From a bacterium (lineage in GTDB: Bacteria > Verrucomicrobiota > Verrucomicrobiia > Limisphaerales > UBA11358): DNA of 11,545 nt. This document shows, in pieces, positions 1 through 7,207 of this stretch (positions are counted from its first letter, which is position 1; each line of letters opens with the position of its first letter). The translations under genes and the position numbers were made by a program. Below the pieces are notes generated by a model. That model made no database searches. It worked only from the letters and a program-made list of their open reading frames with translations, and was not told where the DNA came from. The DNA lies in the NCBI GenBank assembly GCA_021781185.1, contig JAJXXI010000109.1, forward strand, positions 1 through 11,545. The letters run 5' to 3'.

Positions 1-1088
1 GCCGCCGTCATCACCCGAAGGCGCACGGTGGATTTCAGCGGCGAATACTTGATGGCGTTGGAAACGAAATTATCGAGGATCTGCAGGGTGGCGGCACGGT
101 CGGCGCACGCCCAGGCTTCACCCGACGGGACCATTTCCAATTGGATCTCCTTGCGCGTGGCGGCGGCGGAATTATGACCCGCACATTCCGCGAGCAGCGC
201 GGCCAGATCACAGCGTTCGAGATTGGAGGTGAAACGACCTTCCTCAATCGCGTTAGCGTCCAGCAAATTGCCGATCAGATCCCGCATGCGCGTGCCGGCC
301 CGGATGATGCCCTGAATGACGGTTTTGTGCTGCGCCGCGGGGTTTGAACCCTGCATCATTTCCGCGCCCAGAATGATCGTGGTCAGCGGATTTTTCAGGT
401 CATGAGCGGCGATGCCCAGAAACTCGTTTTTCTCATTGTTCAGCAAGATGAGCTGTTCATTGGAAGCCTCCAGCTTGGCGAGGGCCTCCTGCATCTTGTT
501 GAAGGCGCGTTCGCGCCCGGTCTCAAAAATCATTCCCAGGCAAAACAGAAACACAATCAGCGCCAGATAGCCGGTCGCGGACACCACGGGTTGCCAGCGG
601 GCCGGATAATCGGCCGGCAGGCTGATCCCACCCAGCGCGAGGGCAATGACGGTGCTGGCGGTTACGAAACAGATGAGCAGCCACCATAGGGCCGCCCGCC
701 GCCCTGCCAACAAAAAAGCGCAGAGCGGCACAATCGCCAGCCAAGCGATGGCGTGCCCCGACAAGCCGCCTTCCACGCAGCACAAAGCGGCAAATCCGGC
801 GGTCATGATCGCCGCCAGCAGGTTGCCGGCGAAATTGAGCGATTGCGTGGCCCGCATCAGAAACGGCGTCACGACAAAGCCCAAGCTGCAAACCGCCACG
901 ATGAGCGTGCCCCAGCGATGGCCGATGAGCAGGTAGAACAGGGCGAAAATCATGCCAAACAAAAACCCGAGAAAGCCAAACCGGGAGATCAGCCGGCCGC
1001 GACGCCAGAGTTCCGGATCACTCAGGCAGGGTCCAAACAGAAATGAATCGGCAAATGCTCCGGCCCGCCGGCTGAGTTGGTTAAACAT
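1..1088 (-). CDS. Membrane sensor histidine kinase, C-terminus cut by window edge
   Basis: Two-component sensor kinase; 362 codons are visible and the gene continues past the left edge. The N-terminal 190 residues contain about six hydrophobic segments (roughly 36-57, 60-78, 86-105, 111-129, 132-154, 168-188), so the sensor part is an integral membrane domain without a large periplasmic loop. A short coiled-coil-like linker (about 190-222) leads to a HisKA dimerisation domain with the H-box AAHDLKNPLT; the phosphorylated histidine is His229. The ATPase domain begins with an N-box, DNFVSNAIKYSP (339-350, key Asn344). The G-boxes and any receiver domain lie outside the window. ATG 1088 is the first in-frame ATG after a stop near 1215-1217; no clear Shine-Dalgarno precedes it. 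The signal sensed and the partner regulator cannot be told. It is divergent from hisC, with 203 bp between them. Confidence 0.9.
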   Translation of the reverse strand, partial: MFNQLSRRAGAFADSFLFGPCLSDPELWRRGRLISRFGFLGFLFGMIFALFYLLIGHRWGTLIVAVCSLGFVVTPFLMRATQSLNFAGNLLAAIMTAGFAALCCVEGGLSGHAIAWLAIVPLCAFLLAGRRAALWWLLICFVTASTVIALALGGISLPADYPARWQPVVSATGYLALIVFLFCLGMIFETGRERAFNKMQEALAKLEASNEQLILLNNEKNEFLGIAAHDLKNPLTTIILGAEMMQGSNPAAQHKTVIQGIIRAGTRMRDLIGNLLDANAIEEGRFTSNLERCDLAALLAECAGHNSAAATRKEIQLEMVPSGEAWACADRAATLQILDNFVSNAIKYSPLKSTVRLRVMTA

Positions 1089-1291
1089 CGGGTTCAGGCC
1101 GGAGTCGTGGCCGGATGGGAACTGGTTTGTTTTTGCATGAGGAAACAAATAACCCGTTCCTGCAGGTTCGTCCAGTATCGGGATGGAATTCTGATTTTTC
1201 CAGCAGCGACATCTTCATGGCGAGCCTGCGGTCAAGCCGGCCAGCGTCACGCAAGCTCGACTTTCGGCCTTTTTTTGGGAAATTAACGGAG

Positions 1292-2416
1292 ATGTTTTCG
1301 CGAATTCCAAAAAAATTAATCCGCCCGCTGGTGCTTGATCTCCACGCTTACGTTCCGGGCGAGCAGCCAAAAATCAAGGGGCTGATCAAGCTCAACACCA
1401 ACGAGAATCCGTATCCACCCTCGCCGAAAGTGCTGGCGGCGGTCCGGGCGGCCACGGACGGACGGCTGCGACTGTATCCGAGCCCGACGGCGCAGCGGCT
1501 GCGCGAAAAGCTGGCGAAGCTGCACCGGTGCGCGCCGGAAAACATCATCGTGGGCAACGGCTCGGATGAGATGCTGGCGCTGGCGGTGCGGGCTTTCGTG
1601 GAGCCGAAGCCGGAGGCGAAATCCAGGCGCGAAAAGTCCGCGCTGGCGGCGGCGACGGTGCAATATTTCACGCCGAGTTATTCGCTTTACCCAGTGCTGG
1701 CGGACACCCATGGCGCGGCCAGAAATGCGGTGGCGCTCAAACCTGATTTTTCGATGCCGGGCGTGGCGGAACTGAAGCGCGACAAAAAATGGAATTTCAA
1801 TGCCGCACTCACCTTCGTCACCACGCCCAACGCGCCGGGCGGACGCGGCTACCGGACGACGGATCTGGAAAAACTGTGCCGGGCGCAGCAGGGCGTCGTG
1901 GTGCTGGACGAGGCGTATGTGGATTTCGCCAAGGAAAACGCCATGAAACTCGCCTTGAAATTTCCGCATGTCCTCGTGGCCCGGACCTTTTCCAAGGCGT
2001 ATTCGCTGTGCTTCCAGCGGGTGGGATATTTTGCCGGCCCGGCGGAACTGATCGCGGCACTGCATAAAATTCGCGACAGTTACAACGTGAACGGCCTCGG
2101 CCAGATCGCCGCCGAAGCGACGCTGGGCGACTTGAAATTTTACCGCGCAAATTTCCAAAAGATCATTGCCACGCGCACCTGGCTGAGCCGGGAATTGACC
2201 AAACTGGGCTTTCGCGTGTTGCCCAGTGAGACGAATTTCATCCTCGCCCAGCCGCCGTTGTTTCCGGCCAGCGACTGGTTGCAGAAACTGCGCGACCGGA
2301 AAATTCTCGTGCGCTGGTTCAACCTGCCGGAAGTTTCCCGGTATTTGCGCATCACCGTCGGCACGCCGGATGAGGCCGGTGCCTTGGTCAAGGCGGCCCG
2401 GGGCATCTTGAAATAG
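1292..2416 (+). CDS. hisC: Histidinol-phosphate aminotransferase
   Basis: PLP-dependent class I/II aminotransferase that converts imidazole acetol phosphate and glutamate to histidinol phosphate in histidine synthesis; cytoplasmic. The 374-residue protein has the family's usual length. Visible motifs: LNTNENPYPPSP near the N-terminus, YPSPTAQRLRE, the phosphate-cup GNGSDE, DEAYVDFA (Asp206), the PLP-lysine segment TFSKAYSL (Lys235), and RYLRITVG near the end (Arg353, the expected substrate-carboxylate arginine). The usual PNNPTG loop reads PNAPGG here (Asn180 retained). The reading frame is open upstream to about 1115, but that extension is not HisC-like, while the protein from ATG 1292 begins as the family does; ACGGAG directly abuts this ATG and GGGA lies 11 nt upstream, so the ribosome site is poor. 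It is a lone gene, not in a his operon. A related HisC-like transaminase with another substrate cannot be excluded. Confidence 0.9.
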   Translation: MFSRIPKKLIRPLVLDLHAYVPGEQPKIKGLIKLNTNENPYPPSPKVLAAVRAATDGRLRLYPSPTAQRLREKLAKLHRCAPENIIVGNGSDEMLALAVRAFVEPKPEAKSRREKSALAAATVQYFTPSYSLYPVLADTHGAARNAVALKPDFSMPGVAELKRDKKWNFNAALTFVTTPNAPGGRGYRTTDLEKLCRAQQGVVVLDEAYVDFAKENAMKLALKFPHVLVARTFSKAYSLCFQRVGYFAGPAELIAALHKIRDSYNVNGLGQIAAEATLGDLKFYRANFQKIIATRTWLSRELTKLGFRVLPSETNFILAQPPLFPASDWLQKLRDRKILVRWFNLPEVSRYLRITVGTPDEAGALVKAARGILK

Positions 2417-2472
2417 CCCTGGCTGCCAAGCTTTGATTGGCATACGGGCACGGATTTTGCTAAAAGCGCTGC

Positions 2473-3288
2473 GTGTATCTGGAATTCTATGGATTAAGGC
2501 ACGCGCCGTTCGACATCACGCCGAACCCGCGGTTCCTGTTCCATAGCACCAAGCATCGCGAGGCGTTCAATCATTTGCTTTACGGAATTCGCGAGCGCAA
2601 AGGCTTTGTCCAGCTCACCGGCGAAGTTGGCGCGGGCAAGACCACCTTGTGCCGGGCCTTGCTGGAGCAGTTGGACGGGCATTTTTCCACGGCGCTGATC
2701 CTGAATCCCGTTCTCAACGGCGATGAACTGATGAAAGCCATCGCCACGGAATTCGGGCTGGAAGTCAAGGGCCGGGACCGGCTAGAGACACTGGCGACGA
2801 TCAGCGACTTCCTGTTGCGACAGACGCTGGCTGGCAAGGAGACAGTGCTGATTGTGGATGAGGCACAAAACCTGACCGAGGAACTGCTGGAGCAGGTGCG
2901 GTTGATTTCGAATATTGAGACGGACGACCGGAAATTGTTGCAAATCGTCCTCCTGGGCCAGCCGGAATTGCGGGAGCGGCTGAACAGCCACAAACTGCGT
3001 CAGTTGCGCCAGCGCATCACAGTGCGCTATCACCTGAATCCGCTGACGCGCACGGAAGTCGGGCAATACATTCAGCACCGGCTGGCACTGGCAGGCTCCA
3101 AAGGCACACCCGGCTTCACCGGGCCGGCCATCTGGCGCGTGTATCGCTATAGCAAAGGCATTCCGCGCCTGATCAACGCCGTTTGCGACAAGGCGCTGCT
3201 GGCGGGTTATGTGGAACGGAGCCAGCACATCAATTATCGGATGGTCGGACGCGCCATCCGCGAACTGGAGGGAGACATTCACGCATGA
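2473..3288 (+). CDS. ExeA/GspA-like AAA+ ATPase
   Basis: P-loop ATPase of the ExeA (GspA) family, 271 residues. The N-terminus (MYLEFYGLRHAPFDITPNPR) is typical of this family and of the related ATPases of exosortase/PEP-CTERM loci. Walker A is GEVGAGKT (50-57), Walker B VLIVDEAQ (125-132), a sensor-1-like VLLGQPEL follows (159-166), and SKGIPRLIN (227-235) is the sensor-2 region. In Aeromonas, ExeA works with ExeB to place the secretin in the outer membrane; there ExeA has a membrane segment and a C-terminal peptidoglycan-binding domain. This protein ends after the ATPase module, so it is probably cytoplasmic and any peptidoglycan contact must come from a partner. The start is GTG with no clear Shine-Dalgarno. 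The next gene, GspB-like, overlaps its stop by 4 nt, which supports a shared role. Family is secure; the exact system served (type II secretion, pilus or exopolysaccharide/exosortase) is inferred. Confidence 0.88.
   Translation: MYLEFYGLRHAPFDITPNPRFLFHSTKHREAFNHLLYGIRERKGFVQLTGEVGAGKTTLCRALLEQLDGHFSTALILNPVLNGDELMKAIATEFGLEVKGRDRLETLATISDFLLRQTLAGKETVLIVDEAQNLTEELLEQVRLISNIETDDRKLLQIVLLGQPELRERLNSHKLRQLRQRITVRYHLNPLTRTEVGQYIQHRLALAGSKGTPGFTGPAIWRVYRYSKGIPRLINAVCDKALLAGYVERSQHINYRMVGRAIRELEGDIHA
3267..3274 (+). promoter_or_regulatory. Strong Shine-Dalgarno for the GspB-like gene
   Basis: GGAGGGAG ends 10 nt before ATG 3285, inside the end of the ATPase gene. It supports 3285 rather than the upstream in-frame candidate at 3183, which would lie well inside the ATPase gene. 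Confidence 0.75.
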
Positions 3289-3812
3289 GCCTGATCAACG
3301 ACGCCCTGAAACGCGCGCAGCAAACCGCATCGCCCGTTGCGCCCGACCCGCTGCCCGCAACGCCGCTTCAGCCCGTGATGCTTCCGGAGGCACCAACGCC
3401 GCGCTGGCTCATTCCATCCTTTGTGATCTTGCTGCTCGTCGCCGGCATTTTCTTTGTCGGCCTTGCGACGGCCCATCACCCAATCAATCGCGCCGAGACG
3501 GGCATGATTGCGGTGCCGGCACCAGTCGCAACACCGGTGGCACGGGTGACGACACCGACGCCTCCAGCCGGGCCGACGGCGGCACCGCCGGCGATGCCTG
3601 CGCCCGCAACCCCGCCGGCAATCCAGCCGTCCGCAAAGCCAAAATTACAGGGCATATTCTATTCATCCACCGCGCCATCGGCCATTGTGGACGGCAAGAC
3701 CGTGCGACCCGGCGACCAGTTTCTGCAATATCGTGTTCGCGAAATCACGCCGACCGGGATGGTGCTGACGACGGCGGACGGCAAGGCCATCACTCTTAGC
3801 ATGGACAACTGA
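3285..3812 (+). CDS. GspB-like single-pass periplasmic protein
   Basis: A 175-residue bitopic inner-membrane protein. Residues 1-40 are cytoplasmic and start with MSLINDALKRA, an N-terminus often seen in GspB-like partners of ExeA-type ATPases. One hydrophobic helix spans 41-62. A long Pro/Ala/Thr linker (about 77-118) crosses the periplasm to a small C-terminal beta domain (119-175: LQGIFYSSTAPSAIVDGK, then RPGDQ and GMVLTTADGKAITL). This resembles the GspB C-terminal domain and, more distantly, the GspC homology region that touches the secretin. Known family role: working with the GspA ATPase in secretin assembly or stabilisation. Its start overlaps the ATPase stop (ATGA), so the pair is probably translationally coupled and forms a complex. 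No GspC is seen in this window; this protein could partly fill that role, which is inference. Confidence 0.8.
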   Translation: MSLINDALKRAQQTASPVAPDPLPATPLQPVMLPEAPTPRWLIPSFVILLLVAGIFFVGLATAHHPINRAETGMIAVPAPVATPVARVTTPTPPAGPTAAPPAMPAPATPPAIQPSAKPKLQGIFYSSTAPSAIVDGKTVRPGDQFLQYRVREITPTGMVLTTADGKAITLSMDN

Positions 3813-3816
3813 AGAT

Positions 3817-4521
3817 ATGTTTTTGCATAAAAAACTCTCCGGCCACCCCGGGTTGACCCGCATGGTGCCGTTTGTCGCGGTGGTCTTGCTCACCGCGTGC
3901 CAGGGAAAAATGGGTGCCACCTCGGCGTATTGGCTCTATTTCGCAAAAACCCTCATCGGCCTCGGGCTGCTGCTGGCCCTGAAACCGCTGATGCAGGAAA
4001 TCCGGTGGGCGTTTAGCTGGGAGGCGGTGCTGGTGGGCGTGGCGGTTTTCGCCGTCTGGGTGGGCGTCAGCGGCGAATGGACGACGCAGAGCTCGCTGTG
4101 GATCAAACTCGGCCTTGCCAAGGCACCAACGATGTTAACACCGGCATGGAATCCCAATGAACAATTCGGCACCGGCTCCGCGCTGGCCTGTTTTTTTATA
4201 GCGGTGAGAATTCTGGGCTCCGCGCTGGTGATTCCGCCGATCGAAGAAGTTTTTTACCGCTCGTTTTTGTATCGCTACGTTGCCCAGCAGGATTTCTTGA
4301 CTGTGCCGATGAATAAATTTCTCCCAATCCCGTTTCTCGTGACGGCGGCGATTTTCGGACTGGCGCACAACGAGTGGCTCGCGGGAATTTTCTGCGGGGC
4401 GGCCTACCAGTGGCTGGTCATCCGCAAAGGCCGGCTCGGCGACTCAATGACGGCACATGCCGTCACAAATTTCCTGCTGGGCGTGTGGGTGGTGTCGCGT
4501 AGCGCCTGGCACTTCTGGTGA
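3817..4521 (+). CDS. CAAX-type intramembrane protease, exosortase-associated type
   Basis: A 234-residue polytopic membrane protein of the CPBP/ABI (CAAX protease and bacteriocin-processing) family. All three catalytic motifs are present: EEVFYRSFLYR (Glu143, Glu144, Arg148), FGLAHNEW (His184) and AHAVTN (His214, Asn218). About seven hydrophobic segments are visible (near 16-28, 37-57, 69-88, 121-142, 170-186, 187-203, 210-227). The short form with the motifs in this context resembles the CAAX prenyl protease-related proteins encoded at PEP-CTERM/exosortase loci; this subfamily call is from memory of the motifs and is less sure than the family. The start lies 4 nt after the GspB-like stop, so it is likely co-transcribed with it. 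A lipobox-like LTAC ends at Cys28 inside the first hydrophobic stretch, probably by chance. Substrate unknown. It converges on mqnE with 3 nt between the stops. Confidence 0.82.
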   Translation: MFLHKKLSGHPGLTRMVPFVAVVLLTACQGKMGATSAYWLYFAKTLIGLGLLLALKPLMQEIRWAFSWEAVLVGVAVFAVWVGVSGEWTTQSSLWIKLGLAKAPTMLTPAWNPNEQFGTGSALACFFIAVRILGSALVIPPIEEVFYRSFLYRYVAQQDFLTVPMNKFLPIPFLVTAAIFGLAHNEWLAGIFCGAAYQWLVIRKGRLGDSMTAHAVTNFLLGVWVVSRSAWHFW

Positions 4522-4524
4522 CGC

Positions 4525-5694
4525 TTACGCCGTCGCCAGATTATCTTCCAACACTTTCGAGTGCGCCGGATTGACCGTTGCCGCCGGCGGGGCGGCTGCT
4601 TCCAAAATCTTGATCGGCTCGTAAAACGTGTTCCGCTGGACCGGGGTTCGCCCCGCTTCCCGGATGGCCTTGATCATTTCGGTTTCCGTCTGCAGTTGCG
4701 GCGAGCCCGCGCCGGCCATGTGGAAGATGTGCTCCTCGATGATCGTGCCGTGGATGTCGTCCGCGCCGTAGCTCAACGCCACTTGCGCCAGCTTCATCCC
4801 CAAACCGACCCAATACGCCGTGATGTGATCAAAGTTGTCCAAATAAATCCGGCTCACGGCGAGCGTGCGCAGCGAATCAAAGCCGGTGGGCGGATGTTCC
4901 ACGGGAATGCCGTTGTTCTCCGGCTGATACGGCAGCGGCACAAGCCCCACGAAGCCGTGCGTCTCGTCCTGCAGGGCGCGCAACTGCCGCAGATGATCCA
5001 CGCGGTCGGCCAGCGTTTCCACGTGGCCATACAGCATCGTGCAGGTGCTGCGTCCGCCAAGCTTGTGCCAGGTGCGATGCACATCGAGATATTCCTCGGC
5101 AGATTCCTTGCCGCGCGCGATTTGTTCACGAACTTCCTTGCGGAAAATTTCCGCGCCGCCGCCGGTGAGCGATTCCAGCCCGGCGGCCTTGAGTTCAATC
5201 AAGGTTTGCTCGACGGATTTTTTGGCCAGCCAGGCGAGATGGAGGATTTCGATCGCGGTAAAACATTTTAATTGCAGCCGCGAATCGAGCGCCTTCAACG
5301 CCTTGAGCATGTCCGTGTAATAACTGAACGGCAGCGACGGATGGAGTCCGCCGACGATGTGCAGTTCCGTGATGCCCAGCTTCAAGGCTTCGCGCGCCTT
5401 TTCCACGATTTGTTCGGTGGACAGCTCAAAGCCGTCGCCGTCGCGTTTCTTGCGGGCGAACGAGCAGAACTGGCAGGAGAGAATGCAGTAATTCGAATAA
5501 TTGACGTAGCGGTTGACGATGAAGCTGGCGCGGTTGCCGACTTTCTTGGCCCGGGCAAAATCCGCGATGGCCCCGAGCGCGTTCAGATCTTTCGTCTCAA
5601 ACAGCCGCAAGGCTTCCGCCTCGGAAATGCGCCCGCCGGCCACCACCTTTTCGTAAATATCACGCAGTTCACTGCGCCGGATGAAAAAATTCAC
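4525..5694 (-). CDS. mqnE: Aminofutalosine synthase (radical SAM)
   Basis: Radical SAM enzyme of the futalosine menaquinone pathway; it joins 3-[(1-carboxyvinyl)oxy]benzoate to the adenosyl group of SAM to give 6-amino-6-deoxyfutalosine. The 389-residue protein has the cluster motif CILSCQFC (Cys70, Cys74, Cys77), followed by HIVGGLHPSLPFSYY (112-126), GGGAEIF (178-184), MLYGHVETLADRVDH (220-234), QDETHGF (242-248) and a C-terminal block GADDIHGTIIEEHIFHMAGAG (310-330). The block MLYGHVET plus LQDET and the C-terminal GTIIEE favour MqnE over its paralogue MqnC. The start is GTG at 5694; an in-frame TAA lies one codon upstream and no ATG occurs in the first 60 codons, so this start is nearly forced. 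No good Shine-Dalgarno is visible. Other mqn genes are not in the window. This marks an organism that makes menaquinone by the futalosine route. Confidence 0.9.
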   Translation of the reverse strand: MNFFIRRSELRDIYEKVVAGGRISEAEALRLFETKDLNALGAIADFARAKKVGNRASFIVNRYVNYSNYCILSCQFCSFARKKRDGDGFELSTEQIVEKAREALKLGITELHIVGGLHPSLPFSYYTDMLKALKALDSRLQLKCFTAIEILHLAWLAKKSVEQTLIELKAAGLESLTGGGAEIFRKEVREQIARGKESAEEYLDVHRTWHKLGGRSTCTMLYGHVETLADRVDHLRQLRALQDETHGFVGLVPLPYQPENNGIPVEHPPTGFDSLRTLAVSRIYLDNFDHITAYWVGLGMKLAQVALSYGADDIHGTIIEEHIFHMAGAGSPQLQTETEMIKAIREAGRTPVQRNTFYEPIKILEAAAPPAATVNPAHSKVLEDNLATA

Positions 5695-5759
5695 GCGTTA
5701 AAACTAGCAGAACTGGAGCTTTTGGCAAATTCGGGTTGGAGGAAAATTCGGTTGAATTC

Positions 5760-5966
5760 ATGAAGCAACCAGCCGATTATGGGGCTGTGAAAGTGAACGT
5801 CGTCAAAAAGTCGAAAAGCAAAGCTGAGTTGTTGGACCATTCCACCAACAGCCTGCTGCGGGCCGTAAAGCAGAAGATGCTTAAAAAACAAGAAGGCGTT
5901 GATTATTCCAAGCTCCGCAAAGACGGCTACAGCGACCGTTTTCTGGCCAAGCTCGAAAAGGCTTGA
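5760..5966 (+). CDS. Small basic protein of unknown function
   Basis: I do not recognise this 68-residue protein. It is rich in lysine and mostly helical by composition, with a charged core KSKAELLDHSTNSLLRAVKQ and an end DYSKLRKDGYSDRFLAKLEKA; there is no signal peptide or membrane segment. ATG 5760 is the first ATG in frame. GGAGG at 5738-5742 lies 17 nt upstream, further than ideal; a TTG at 5736 would place that site inside the gene, so I prefer the ATG. It diverges from mqnE and converges on the next small gene with 3 nt between stops. Coding quality looks real (balanced composition, stop-free), but a chance ORF is possible. Confidence 0.6.
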   Translation: MKQPADYGAVKVNVVKKSKSKAELLDHSTNSLLRAVKQKMLKKQEGVDYSKLRKDGYSDRFLAKLEKA

Positions 5967-5969
5967 GAC

Positions 5970-6170
5970 TCAGATGTTCTTCCGCATCCGCATAAACTCC
6001 ATCACCCCGATGTCCAGAAGCGGCGCGGCCATTCTGGCCATTTTCAACGCGTCCGAGTAAGTCATCCCACGAGTCAGTTCGCGGACGATTTCACGCGTGG
6101 ACATGTCATTCGCCTTGGCCAGTTGAATGGCCGCCGCAAGATCGGTATAGCGCAAAATTTCGTCGCTCAT
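5970..6170 (-). CDS. Small helical protein of unknown function
   Basis: I do not recognise this 66-residue protein. It appears all-helical and soluble: MSDEILRYTDLAAAIQLAKA, then a segment with STREIVRELTRG and YSDALKMARMAAPLL, ending FMRMRKNI. There is no clear helix-turn-helix, signal peptide or metal site. ATG 6170 is preceded by a weak GGGAT about 8 nt upstream. It is read convergently to the 68-codon gene and in the same direction as purU, whose stop lies 52 nt upstream, so it may be at the end of a purU transcript. Balanced composition suggests a true gene. Confidence 0.55.
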   Translation of the reverse strand: MSDEILRYTDLAAAIQLAKANDMSTREIVRELTRGMTYSDALKMARMAAPLLDIGVMEFMRMRKNI

Positions 6171-6222
6171 AATGCTGATCCCACATGGCTTGATGGAAAT
6201 TCCGGGGATATTTTAATTTGTT

Positions 6223-7056
6223 TCACACTTCCTTCACCACGCCCCAGTAAACATCCAGGTGTTTGCCGAGGTAAAGCTTCACCGCTTTGACCAGCACGTT
6301 CGCCTCAAGCTTTTGGCCGCGGGCCATGATTTCCTTGAGTTCCATGCCGGGGGCGATGGCAAACGAGCCTTGCGCAATGATCGGCCCCTCGTCCAGCCGC
6401 ATCGAGACGAAGTGCGCCGTGACCCCGGCGATTTTCACGCCGCTTTCGTAAGCCTGCCGATACGCCTGCGGGCCGGGAAAACTCGGCAGCAGCGACGGAT
6501 GGATGTTGATGATCTTGTTCTTGTGCCGCCAGACGAAGTTCGGCGACAGAATCTTCATGAACCGCGCCAGCACGATGAAATCAATCTCGTTTTCCTCCAG
6601 AACCTTCAGCGCGGCATTCTCGGATTTTGGGCGGTCTTGCCAATCCAAATGCACAAACGGCAGCTTGTGCTTTTTGGCGCGCGGCGCGAAATCGGCGTAA
6701 TTGCCAATCACCAAAGCGGGGTCGGCCGGCAGCTTGGCAGCCAGGAGTGCGTCAAAACAATGCGTTTCCCTCGTGACCATGATGGCGAACCGCTGACGCT
6801 GTTTGGGATCGGTCAGGCGCAGCTTGATCTCCATGCCAAGGGCGGCAGCCAGCGTGCCAAGCCCGGCACGCAGCACATCCGTTTTCAGCGCCCCGCGCTT
6901 CCATGATGCCTGAAGCGTCATGCTGAACTGGCCGCGGGTGACCTGTTCCTCCAGCGCCTCAATGTTGGCGTGCTGTTCAAAGAGAAAATTCGTGACCCGC
7001 GCGATCACGCCGGTTTTATCGCGTCCAATGACGGTGACGGTGGCAAACTGCTTCAT
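6223..7056 (-). CDS. purU: Formyltetrahydrofolate deformylase
   Basis: Hydrolyses 10-formyltetrahydrofolate to formate and tetrahydrofolate, balancing the one-carbon pool; cytoplasmic. The 277-residue protein has the family's two parts: an N-terminal ACT regulatory domain (about 3-85, starting ATVTVIGRDKTGVIARV) and a formyltransferase-fold catalytic domain (about 88-265). The catalytic triad is visible: NIHPSLLPSFPG (Asn184, His186) and MRLDEGPII (Asp222). The ACT domain separates it from PurN and Fmt, which share the catalytic fold. The frame is open to an ATG at 7098, but the added 14 residues (with NSCNPCR) are unlike the family and lie over a degenerate repeat; ATG 7056 gives the normal N-terminus. 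Neither start has a good Shine-Dalgarno. Divergent from the gspE operon. Confidence 0.9.
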   Translation of the reverse strand: MKQFATVTVIGRDKTGVIARVTNFLFEQHANIEALEEQVTRGQFSMTLQASWKRGALKTDVLRAGLGTLAAALGMEIKLRLTDPKQRQRFAIMVTRETHCFDALLAAKLPADPALVIGNYADFAPRAKKHKLPFVHLDWQDRPKSENAALKVLEENEIDFIVLARFMKILSPNFVWRHKNKIINIHPSLLPSFPGPQAYRQAYESGVKIAGVTAHFVSMRLDEGPIIAQGSFAIAPGMELKEIMARGQKLEANVLVKAVKLYLGKHLDVYWGVVKEV

Positions 7057-7060
7057 GCGA

Positions 7061-7089
7061 CACGGATTACACGAATTTACCCGGATTGG
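7061..7089. repeat. Degenerate 9-10 bp tandem repeat upstream of purU
   Basis: Three imperfect units, CACGGATTA, CACGAATTTA and CCCGGATTGG, lie directly behind the purU start in the 151-bp gap between divergent purU and gspE. The units share a C-rich start and an (G/A)GATT- or AATT-like end. Too short and degenerate for a firm class; possibly a decayed intergenic repeat. Confidence 0.35.
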
Positions 7090-7207
7090 AAACACCATTC
7101 CGGCTGGTTATGGTGAAAATCCGCGCCCTCCGTGCCACAAGTTCCAATTGTAATACTTCGGATTTTCTGCAACTTTTGCCGGCTCTTAATGTTCAACTTG
7201 AACCTGA

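Noticed and set aside
1081..1218. 45-codon minus-strand ORF just before the kinase, overlapping its start
   Set aside because: No ribosome site, no recognisable sequence and unusual composition; likely chance in the divergent gap.
2424..2442. TGCCAA/TTGGCA hairpin after hisC as a terminator
   Set aside because: The stem has only 6 bp with a 7-nt loop and is not followed by a T-run, so I do not call a terminator.
1316..2443. Long open frame (375 codons) antisense to hisC
   Set aside because: It mirrors the hisC gene, has no recognisable domain and is rich in Arg, Gln and His as expected for a shadow frame.
3209..3799. 196-codon frame overlapping the GspB-like gene
   Set aside because: Ala/Arg/Gly/Asp-rich shadow in another frame; the GspB-like frame has the family start, membrane helix and strong ribosome site.
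3889..3900. Lipobox LTAC in the CAAX-type protease
   Set aside because: The protein is a multi-pass membrane enzyme and the motif falls in its first hydrophobic segment; lipoprotein processing is unlikely.
5760..6170. Toxin-antitoxin pair
   Set aside because: The two small genes are convergent, whereas such pairs are normally co-directional and overlapping, and neither shows a toxin or antitoxin motif.
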